Assembly: GCA_046328225.1 (NCBI GenBank) | Contig: JAXLWZ010000003.1 | Coordinates: forward strand, 1-64,000 | Direction: 5' to 3' | From: Amarobacillus sp046328225 | GTDB taxonomy: Bacteria > Chloroflexota > Dehalococcoidia > Tepidiformales > Tepidiformaceae | Length of the DNA: 64,000 nt | Shown here: piece by piece, positions 7,986 through 14,455 of the stretch | How positions within the stretch are numbered: the first letter of the stretch is position 1 | How the letters are laid out: each line of letters begins with the position of its first letter | Position numbers and translations under genes: made by a program | Notes under the pieces: generated by a model | The model's input: the letters and a program-made list of their open reading frames with translations, nothing else | Told to the model about the DNA's origin: nothing | The model's database searches: none

Positions 7986-8840
7986 ATGACGACGATCGGG
8001 CTCGATGAGGTAATCAGCGAGGAGCCGGAGCGATACGACTGGGAGGCGCTGGTGGGCGGGCTGAACCGCCTGTTGCGGCTGAAGACGACGCCCATCGGGA
8101 TGAAGCTCCTTCGCACGAAGGCGGAGATGGAGGCGATCCTGAAGATCCGGCGGCCCTCGGCAAAGCACACGACGGACCAGGTGGTGGCGCAGGCCGCGCG
8201 CCTGGGGTGGACGGTGGGCATCACGAACGAAGACCTCGCGGGGCCCCAGTGCGGCGCCGTCATCGGGCTGCGGCCGCAGGACGAGCAGTGGCTCTCCGGG
8301 CAATCGATGAAGGGCGTGTGGTTCGAGACGCTGGAGGATTCGGCGGCGCACCAGGCGGCGATGGACGTGGTGCCGTTCGGCCAGTACGAGGCGATGGTGG
8401 TTTCGCCGCTGACCTCGGGGAGGCTGGACCCGCCGGATGTGTGCCTGGTCTACGCGACGCCGGGGCAGATGATCATCCTCATCAACGGGCTGCAGTGGTC
8501 CGGGTACAAGAAGTTCGAATGGAGCGTCGTGGGGGAATCGGCGTGCGCGGATTCGTGGGGGCGGGCGCTGACCACGGGCGAGCCCAGCCTCGCGATCCCG
8601 TGTTTCGCGGAACGGCGGTACGGGGGCGTGCTCGACGATGAGCTGCTGATGGCGATGCCGCCGAAGTACCTGCCGCGGGCGATCGCGGGCATGGAGCGGC
8701 TCGCGGGGAACGGCCTGCGCTATCCGATCCCGCAGTACGGCATCCAGTCGGACGCGCGGGCGGGTCTCGGGGTGAGCTATCCCGGGCGGTTAGAGGCTCG
8801 AGGCTCGAGGCTCGAGGTTCGAGGCGGAGACGAGGCGTAG
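7986..8840 (+). CDS. DUF169 family protein, C-terminus altered by heptamer repeats
   Basis: 284 residues resembling the DUF169 family of unknown function. Recognisable segments: V-Y-A-T-P-G-Q-M-I-I-L-I-N-G-L-Q-W near 160-176 and the C-A-D-S-W...P-C-F-A-E-R-R segment after it. No catalytic motif is known to me. ATG 7986 follows a strong GGGGAGGAAGG site and a TATCGT -10 at 7953. The last 14 residues (L-E-A-R-G-S-R-L-E-V-R-G-G) are the translation of a 7-base tandem repeat, not family sequence; an out-of-frame TAG sits exactly where the array begins. It is divergent from the nuclease gene. Confidence 0.8.
   Translation: MTTIGLDEVISEEPERYDWEALVGGLNRLLRLKTTPIGMKLLRTKAEMEAILKIRRPSAKHTTDQVVAQAARLGWTVGITNEDLAGPQCGAVIGLRPQDEQWLSGQSMKGVWFETLEDSAAHQAAMDVVPFGQYEAMVVSPLTSGRLDPPDVCLVYATPGQMIILINGLQWSGYKKFEWSVVGESACADSWGRALTTGEPSLAIPCFAERRYGGVLDDELLMAMPPKYLPRAIAGMERLAGNGLRYPIPQYGIQSDARAGLGVSYPGRLEARGSRLEVRGGDEA
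8792..8827. repeat. Heptamer tandem repeat, CGAGGYT family
   Basis: About five 7-base units (CGAGGCT, CGAGGCT, CGAGGTT and flanking variants) inside the end of the DUF169 reading frame. The same unit recurs at 54503-54551. A TAG at 8791-8793, one frame away from the gene, marks the left edge. Confidence 0.85.
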
Positions 8841-8922
8841 TGGGGTGTCTCCGGGGTCCCTTACGCGCTTCACCCCGTCCCCTATGGGCGGGCTCCCGAT
8901 GTGCCGGCGGGGACGGCGCGCC

Positions 8923-8928
8923 TACCCT
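8923..8928 (+). promoter_or_regulatory. -10 element for leaderless lipoprotein gene
   Basis: TACCCT ends 7 bases before ATG 8936; no Shine-Dalgarno. Confidence 0.45.
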
Positions 8929-8935
8929 CGGGGAC

Positions 8936-9490
8936 ATGAAGAACGCACGCCGCCTGTTGGCTCTGCCGGCGATCGCGACGATCGCGATCGCGGGGAGCGC
9001 GTGCCTTGGCTATGCGCCGGAGGGGTCGGTGGCGACGCCAGCGGCGCCGGGGCAGAACGCGGCCTCACGGCTGCCGGAACTGCTTTCGCAGCTGCAAGGC
9101 GCGGGCGCGGGGCTGGAGCTGCTGGATTCGCCTTCGAACCAGGTGCTCGCCGCGCAGGACCAGCAGGGCAAGTTCGCCGATGAGACGACGCCGACGGTGA
9201 CGGCGACGGTCACGGGGACACGGACGGTGACCCCGACCTCGGTCGCGCAGACGAATCCGACGAACACGCCGCGACCGGGAACGCCGACGCGCACGCCGAC
9301 GACACCGGCTTCGACGCCGACGCCGGCACCGAGCGCGACCGCGACGGCATCGGCCACGAGCACGCCGACCACCACCGCAACGGCGACCGCGACGGCCACT
9401 TCGACCGCGACGGCGACGCCCACACCGACTTCGACACCGACGCCGCAGCCGACGCCCCCGACCGAGGGCACGCCGCCGACGGAGCACTGA
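8936..9490 (+). CDS. Thr/Pro-rich secreted lipoprotein, unknown function
   Basis: 184 residues, not recognised. Signal peptide with a basic start (M-K-N-A-R-R), hydrophobic core and lipobox G-S-A-C at about residues 20-23. A short central part (30-82) could fold; from about residue 83 to the end the protein is Thr, Pro, Ala and Ser only, in T-A-T-A-T-A and T-P-T-P-T runs. Such tails are common in surface proteins of Chloroflexota and probably act as an extended, possibly glycosylated, stalk. The DNA of the tail looks repetitive but this follows from coding. The next gene starts 1 base after the stop, so the two are co-transcribed. Confidence 0.75.
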   Translation: MKNARRLLALPAIATIAIAGSACLGYAPEGSVATPAAPGQNAASRLPELLSQLQGAGAGLELLDSPSNQVLAAQDQQGKFADETTPTVTATVTGTRTVTPTSVAQTNPTNTPRPGTPTRTPTTPASTPTPAPSATATASATSTPTTTATATATATSTATATPTPTSTPTPQPTPPTEGTPPTEH

Positions 9491-9491
9491 C

Positions 9492-10049
9492 GTGGAAGAC
9501 GCCCTTGTGCGGGCACGGTGCGGACGCTGCGGGCGCGGGCTCGCGTTCGATGAATGGTCACGGGGGATGGACCGCTGCCAGCAGTGCGCGCCACATGGGG
9601 TATCGCCGGCCGCTGCCTATGTGCCGGGACCGCGAGCGGCAAGCGCTCCGGCGCGGGCGCCGGTGGCCGTCCCGGGCGGGTTCGAACTCGACGACGACGA
9701 GGCGGCGCGCTACGAGCAGCTGCTCGACGACATCCCCGAAGAGCTGGTCGATGAGCTGATCGCGGCGCTGGAGGAAGAGGCCAGCCGGCGGGCGACGGCG
9801 GAGGAGCCGAAGGGGCCGCTCCAGGGCGTGCTCGAAGAGCTGGGCGTGGGGCAATCGCCACGGGACGCGCAATGGGCGATGTGGGGATTCGCCATCGGAT
9901 TCGCGGGGAACGTGGCGCTGGTGAAGTACGCGCAGATGGCATCCGGGGCGGCGATGAGCGAGTTCGTGGCGCCGGTGCTGGTCGGTGGGCTGGTGGCCGG
10001 TGGCGCGTGCGCGCTGCTCGGGTGGGGGCTCGCGCGGCTGAAGGGCTAA
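9492..10049 (+). CDS. Zinc-ribbon membrane protein, unknown function
   Basis: 185 residues, not recognised. The N-terminus has C-G-R-C-G (Cys10, Cys13) and C-Q-Q-C (Cys29, Cys32), a likely zinc ribbon. A Pro/Ala linker, then an acidic helical segment (about 68-105, Glu/Asp-rich, possible coiled coil) follows. The C-terminus has two hydrophobic segments, about 132-147 and 160-180, predicted membrane helices. The layout, soluble zinc ribbon tethered by two C-terminal helices, suggests a membrane-associated scaffold or sensor. GTG 9492 lies 1 base after the lipoprotein stop. It ends directly against the convergent HxlR gene. Confidence 0.7.
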   Translation: MEDALVRARCGRCGRGLAFDEWSRGMDRCQQCAPHGVSPAAAYVPGPRAASAPARAPVAVPGGFELDDDEAARYEQLLDDIPEELVDELIAALEEEASRRATAEEPKGPLQGVLEELGVGQSPRDAQWAMWGFAIGFAGNVALVKYAQMASGAAMSEFVAPVLVGGLVAGGACALLGWGLARLKG

Positions 10050-10469
10050 TCAGGCGCTGACGAAGCGGACGCGGCTGCGCGGCGCGGGTCGCGCGCAGGT
10101 CGGGCAGTGGTAGACGAGCGAGACGCCATGGCCACATTCGTTATCGACGAGCTGGAGGTCGTGCTCGGTGTGCTTTTCGCCCCAGGCGGCGAGGGCGCCG
10201 ACGACGACGCCGAGCTCATGCCCCTTGCCGGTGAGGTGATATTCGAAGCGCGGCGGGCGGTCGGTGTACTGGCGGCGCTGAATGATGCGTTCGCGTTCAA
10301 GGAGCTTGAGGCGGTCCGAGAGGATGGCGGGGGGGATGCCCTCGACGGTCTCGCGGAGGTCGGAGAAGCGGGTGTGGCCGCGAAGGACGTCGCGGATGAT
10401 GAGGAGTGTCCAACGATCGCCAACGACATCGAGGGTGGCGGCAATGGGGCATCGAAGTTTGCGCGGCAT
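10050..10469 (-). CDS. HxlR-family transcriptional regulator with zinc-ligand tail
   Basis: 139 residues. The winged-helix core opens C-P-I-A-A-T-L-D-V-V-G-D-R-W-T, the HxlR signature with the conserved first cysteine (Cys7), and continues F-S-D-L-R-E-T-V-E-G-I-P-P-A-I-L. After residue 105 a C-G-H-G...C-P-T-C arrangement suggests a bound zinc. HxlR proteins often sense electrophiles or redox stress. It is divergent from the F420 gene fbiC, and their promoter regions overlap, so it is a candidate regulator of F420 synthesis; this is inference. ATG 10469 has GAGGGGA before it and a good promoter further upstream. Confidence 0.88.
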   Translation of the reverse strand: MPRKLRCPIAATLDVVGDRWTLLIIRDVLRGHTRFSDLRETVEGIPPAILSDRLKLLERERIIQRRQYTDRPPRFEYHLTGKGHELGVVVGALAAWGEKHTEHDLQLVDNECGHGVSLVYHCPTCARPAPRSRVRFVSA

Positions 10470-10495
10470 GGGTTCCCCTCGGGGTCAGTTGCGAT

Positions 10496-10524
10496 ATGAT
10501 ACGAACGCGACGGGGTAGATACAA
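10496..10524 (-). promoter_or_regulatory. Promoter of the HxlR gene
   Basis: On the minus strand TTGTAT (10524-10519), a 17-base spacer and TATCAT (10501-10496), followed by a leader of about 20 bases with a Shine-Dalgarno. The site overlaps the upstream region of fbiC, where TTGCGA (10489) and TAGATA (10516) are possible plus-strand elements. Confidence 0.65.
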
Positions 10525-10571
10525 GAACTGAACTTACCCTTTCCCGGATGACGGGCGCGCGGAGGTAAGCG

Positions 10572-13031
10572 ATGGACTTCCGCACCCGGGGGATTCTTTC
10601 GGCGGCCCGCGAAGGGCGGCTGCCGACGGCCGAGGATGCATACCATCTCGCGGCGCACGCGGGGCTGGAGGCGCTGCTGGAGACGGCCTCGGCGATGCGC
10701 GATGAAGCGCACGCGAACGTGATCTCGTATTCGCGGAAGGTGTTCATCCCGCTGACGCAGCTCTGCCGGGATGTGTGCCACTACTGCACGTTCGCCAAGC
10801 CGCCGCGGCCGGGCCAGCGCGCCTACCTGACGCCGGACGAGGTGCTGGCGATCGCGCGGGCGGGGGCGGCGGCGGGGTGCCAGGAGGCGCTGTTCACGCT
10901 CGGCGACAAGCCGGAGCTTCGCTACAAGGTGGCGAAGCAGGAACTCGCCGAGCTGGGCCACGAGACGACGATTTCGTACCTGACGGCGATGGCGGAACTG
11001 GTGCTGAAGGAGACCGGGCTGCTGCCGCACGCGAACCCGGGGGTGATGACGCGCGAGGAGATCGCGGCGCTGCGCCGGGTGACGGTATCGCAGGGGATCA
11101 TGCTGGAGAGCGCGAGCGACCGGCTGCACCAGAAGGGGCAGGTCCATCACGGGTCGCCGGACAAGCGGCCGAAGGTACGGCTGGAGACGATGCGGCACGC
11201 GGGCGAGCTGGGGGTGCCGTTCACGTCGGGCGTGCTCATCGGCATCGGGGAGACGCGCGCGGAGCGGGTGGAGGCGTTCCTGGCGCTGCGGGCGCTGCAC
11301 CTGGAGTTCGGGCACATCCAGGAGATCATCGTCCAGAACTTCCGGGCGAAGCCGGACACGAAGATGGCGAACGCGCCGGAGCCGGACCTGGACGACCTGC
11401 TGTGGACGATCGCGCTGGCGCGGGTGATTTTCGGCGCGGAGATGAACATCCAGGCGCCGCCGAACCTGAGCTACGACCTCTATCCGCGGCTGGTCGCGGC
11501 GGGGTTGAACGACTGGGGTGGGGTTTCGCCGGTGACGCCGGACCACGTGAACCCGGAGGCGCCCTGGCCGCACCTGGAGGAGCTTCGCCAGAACACGGCG
11601 GCGTGCGGCAAGGTGCTCACGGAGCGGCTCGCGATCTACCCGGCGTACGCGCGTGACGGCGACCGCTGGCTCGACGCGGCGCTGCGGACGCCGGTGATCC
11701 GGGCGATCGACGGCGAGGGATTCGCACGCACGGAGGAGTGGTCGCCGGGCGAGCTGACGGCGATCCCGGCGGGGTACGAGGACGTGCTGACGCCGCACGA
11801 GCCGCGGGCGCGGGAGCATGTCTCGGCGGACGTGCGGGAGTTCATCGCGCGGGCGGAGGCGGGCGAGGACCTGCGCGAGGGCGAGGTCGCGCGGCTCTTC
11901 CGGGCGCGTGGCGAGGACTTCTTCGCGGTCTGCGAGGCGGCGGACCGGCTGCGCCAGCGGGTGAACGGCGAGACGGTGACGTACGTCGTGAACCGGAACA
12001 TCAACTACACGAACATCTGCTACTTCAAGTGCCAGTTCTGCGCGTTTTCGAAGGGGAAGCTCAGCGAGAACCTGCGCGGGCAGCCGTACGACCTGGGGAC
12101 GGAGGAGATCGTGCGGCGGGCGCGCGAGGCGTGGGCACGCGGCGCGACGGAGGTGTGCATGCAGGGCGGCATCCACCCCGAGTACACGGGCGAGACGTAC
12201 CTGGCGATCGCGAACGCGGTGAAGGAGGCGCTGCCGGACATGCACGTGCACGCGTTCTCGCCGCTCGAGGTCTGGCAGGGGGCCGAGACGCTGGGCGTGA
12301 GCCTGCGGGAGTTCCTGGTGCAGCTGAAGGCGGCGGGCCTGGGCACGCTCCCGGGGACGGCGGCCGAAGTGCTGGACGACGGCGTCCGTGCGGTCCTGTG
12401 CCCGGACAAGATCACGGCGAGCCAGTGGGTGCAAGTGATCGAGGAAGCGCACCGGGTGGGCTTCAAGACGACCTCGACCATCATGTACGGCCACATCGAC
12501 GGGCCGGAGAGCTGGGCACGGCACATGATCACGCTGCGGGAGCTGCAGCAGCGCACGGGGGGCATCACGGAGTTCGTGCCGTTGCCGTTCGTGCACATGG
12601 AGGCGCCGATCTACCTCAAGGGGCGGGCGCGCAAGGGTCCGACGTTCCGGGAGGCGGTGCTAATGCACGCGGTCGCGCGGCTGGTGCTGCACCCGCACAT
12701 CCCGAACATCCAGGTTTCGTGGGTGAAGATGGGCGTCGAGGGGGTGAAGGCGTGCCTGCAGGCGGGCTGCAACGACCTCGGCGGGACGCTGATGAACGAA
12801 AGCATCACCCGGGCGGCGGGGACGCAGCACGGGCAGGAACTGCCGCCGGAGCGGATGGACGAGATCATCCGCGGCATCGGGCGGACGCCGAAACAGCGTT
12901 CGACCCCTTATGGCGAGCCGCCGGCGGCGCAGGTGCGGCGTTCGTACGATGCGCCGGAGATGGAGCCGATCGTGCTCACGCCGGTGAAGAAGTACGCGCG
13001 GGTGGAGCGCGCGGAGGCGACGGCGCCGTAG
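10572..13031 (+). CDS. fbiC: FO synthase, fused CofG-CofH (F420 synthesis)
   Basis: Two radical-SAM domains that make 8-hydroxy-5-deazaflavin (FO), the chromophore of coenzyme F420, from tyrosine and a flavin precursor. 819 residues. The N-terminal CofG half has the cluster motif Cys65-x3-Cys69-x2-Cys72 in C-R-D-V-C-H-Y-C; the C-terminal CofH half has Cys483-x3-Cys487-x2-Cys490 in C-Y-F-K-C-Q-F-C. There is no stop between them. The fused form is the type known from actinobacteria; archaea use two proteins. GGAGG lies 6 bases before ATG 10572. The F420 users nearby in the window (LLM and PPOX proteins) fit a cell that makes this cofactor. Confidence 0.96.
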   Translation: MDFRTRGILSAAREGRLPTAEDAYHLAAHAGLEALLETASAMRDEAHANVISYSRKVFIPLTQLCRDVCHYCTFAKPPRPGQRAYLTPDEVLAIARAGAAAGCQEALFTLGDKPELRYKVAKQELAELGHETTISYLTAMAELVLKETGLLPHANPGVMTREEIAALRRVTVSQGIMLESASDRLHQKGQVHHGSPDKRPKVRLETMRHAGELGVPFTSGVLIGIGETRAERVEAFLALRALHLEFGHIQEIIVQNFRAKPDTKMANAPEPDLDDLLWTIALARVIFGAEMNIQAPPNLSYDLYPRLVAAGLNDWGGVSPVTPDHVNPEAPWPHLEELRQNTAACGKVLTERLAIYPAYARDGDRWLDAALRTPVIRAIDGEGFARTEEWSPGELTAIPAGYEDVLTPHEPRAREHVSADVREFIARAEAGEDLREGEVARLFRARGEDFFAVCEAADRLRQRVNGETVTYVVNRNINYTNICYFKCQFCAFSKGKLSENLRGQPYDLGTEEIVRRAREAWARGATEVCMQGGIHPEYTGETYLAIANAVKEALPDMHVHAFSPLEVWQGAETLGVSLREFLVQLKAAGLGTLPGTAAEVLDDGVRAVLCPDKITASQWVQVIEEAHRVGFKTTSTIMYGHIDGPESWARHMITLRELQQRTGGITEFVPLPFVHMEAPIYLKGRARKGPTFREAVLMHAVARLVLHPHIPNIQVSWVKMGVEGVKACLQAGCNDLGGTLMNESITRAAGTQHGQELPPERMDEIIRGIGRTPKQRSTPYGEPPAAQVRRSYDAPEMEPIVLTPVKKYARVERAEATAP

Positions 13032-13073
13032 GGGGTGGCCAGAATCCGATGCGCGATTGCGTTGGGGCGTGCG

Positions 13074-13101
13074 AAAGGGCGGCCGGCGTGGCCGCCCCTT
13101 T
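13074..13101. terminator. Bidirectional terminator after fbiC
   Basis: Inverted repeat AAAGGGCGGCC / GGCCGCCCCTTT with one bulged C, between convergent fbiC and cupin genes. A-run on the left and T-run on the right serve both directions. Confidence 0.7.
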
Positions 13102-13116
13102 GCTGTTCGCGCCGGG

Positions 13117-13506
13117 TCAGTCGTCGATGTCGCCGCCGTCGCTGGGTAGGGTGAAGTCGTTGCGGGAGGGCGCGGGACCGGCGGGTGCCTGGTCGTCGGG
13201 CCCGAGGGGTGGGGTGGAGATGTTCATGAGCACCACCTCTTCATCGCCGGCGGGTTGGGCGCTGTGGTAGGCGCCCACCGGGACGGAGATGCAGCCGTAG
13301 GGCTCGAGCGGGGTGAAGACGCCGTCGATCTCGATGAGGGCGCGGCCATGGAGGCAGATGTAGATCTGGTTGGACTTCGCGTGCACGTGGCGGTTGACGG
13401 CGTGCTCTTCGGCGCGGATGCGGAAGACGCGGACGCTGGCCTTCGTGTTCTCGAAGTCCTGCAGCAGGTCGTAGGAACCGACGCGAACGGGACGCGCGAG
13501 GCTCAT
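13117..13506 (-). CDS. Cupin-domain protein
   Basis: 129 residues with a single cupin barrel: H-V-H-A-K-S-N-Q motif around 40-47 (metal-binding histidines), G-R-A-L-I-E-I-D-G strand and the second motif ending P-V-G-A-Y-H-S near 77-83. Single-cupin proteins range from isomerases to small-molecule sensors; the substrate cannot be inferred. The last 30 residues are Pro/Asp-rich. Start ATG 13506 with AAGGGGG before it. It follows the SDR gene by 28 bases on the same strand and is probably its partner, for example acting on the same oxidised metabolite. Confidence 0.82.
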   Translation of the reverse strand: MSLARPVRVGSYDLLQDFENTKASVRVFRIRAEEHAVNRHVHAKSNQIYICLHGRALIEIDGVFTPLEPYGCISVPVGAYHSAQPAGDEEVVLMNISTPPLGPDDQAPAGPAPSRNDFTLPSDGGDIDD

Positions 13507-13534
13507 GGTGACACCCCCTTCGGCGGATTGGGAC

Positions 13535-14287
13535 TCAGGCGGCGGTCAGGCCGCCATCGATGCCGATGGCCTGGCCGGTCATGTACATGGGGCAATCGAG
13601 CAGGAGGAAGGCGGCGAGCTGGGCCACTTCGAGCGGCTTGCCGTAGCGCCACTGGGGCGTCGTGGTCTCGTAGCGTTCGTAGGCTTTGCCGCCTTCGCCT
13701 TCCTGGATGCGGCCCATCATGGTGCCTTCGACGGGGCCGGGGCAGAGGGCGTTGACGGCGATGCCGTAGCGGGCGAACTCGATGGCGGCGGTCTTCGTGA
13801 GGCCGATGACGGCGTGCTTGCTGGCGCCGTAGGCGGCGAGCATGGGGGTGGCGGTGAGGCCGCCGGTGGACGCCATGTTCACGATGCGGGGGGTGTCGGC
13901 GTGGTGCAGCAGGGGGAACATCGCCTTGAGGCCGAGGAACATACTGCGGAGGTTGACGTTCATCACGCGGTCCCACATATCGGTGGGATAGCTCATGAGG
14001 GGGGCCTGGGCGCCTTCGATGCCGGCGAGGTTGAGGAAGAAGTTGGCTTCGCCCCAGATATCGCGGCAGCGGCTGGCATAGCCGGCGACGTCGCCTTCGA
14101 TGGAGACATCGGCGATGGCGGTTTCGGCGATGCCGCCGAGGGCGCGAATGGCGTTGGCGGCGCGGTCCGCATAGTCCTCGGTGCGATCGACGCAGAGCAC
14201 GCCGACGCCGCGGCGGGCGAGCTCCTGGCAAACGGCGATGCCGATATCACCGCCGGCCCCGGTAACGACTCCGACCTTCCTGTCCAT
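13535..14287 (-). CDS. Short-chain dehydrogenase/reductase
   Basis: 250-residue classical SDR. The cofactor loop is T-G-A-G-G-D-I-G (9-16); an acidic residue at the end of strand 2 (C-V-D) favours NAD over NADP; the N-A-G motif appears as N-L-A-G; catalytic Y-G-A-S-K lies near 156-160. The C-terminus I-D-G-G-L is typical. The alcohol or ketone substrate is unknown. GAGGAG lies 5 bases before ATG 14287. It is the first gene of a two-gene unit with the cupin. Confidence 0.9.
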   Translation of the reverse strand: MDRKVGVVTGAGGDIGIAVCQELARRGVGVLCVDRTEDYADRAANAIRALGGIAETAIADVSIEGDVAGYASRCRDIWGEANFFLNLAGIEGAQAPLMSYPTDMWDRVMNVNLRSMFLGLKAMFPLLHHADTPRIVNMASTGGLTATPMLAAYGASKHAVIGLTKTAAIEFARYGIAVNALCPGPVEGTMMGRIQEGEGGKAYERYETTTPQWRYGKPLEVAQLAAFLLLDCPMYMTGQAIGIDGGLTAA

Positions 14288-14442
14288 GGCTACTCCTCAG
14301 AGAACTCTTCCTGTTGAGGCTCCATGGTCAGTCTCCGACCCGCGTCAATTGCACCGCCGAACGGCCAGACCTGACGGTCCGCAGGGCCGCACGGACACGA
14401 GCGAGGGCCCCGGGCGGACTGAACGGGGGCAAAATGGGCGAG

Positions 14443-14448
14443 TACGGT
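14443..14448 (+). promoter_or_regulatory. -10 element for leaderless P-type ATPase gene
   Basis: TACGGT ends 7 bases before ATG 14456. TGAACG at 14420-14425, 17 bases upstream, is a weak -35. Confidence 0.45.
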
Positions 14449-14455
14449 GAATTCG

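Noticed and set aside
9195..9487. Apparent DNA repeat of ACG/CCG triplets
   Set aside because: Explained by the Thr/Pro/Ala-rich tail of a secreted protein; not an independent repeat.
10485..12596. A 703-codon minus-strand frame opposite FO synthase
   Set aside because: Same shadow effect; the plus strand has both radical-SAM motifs in frame.
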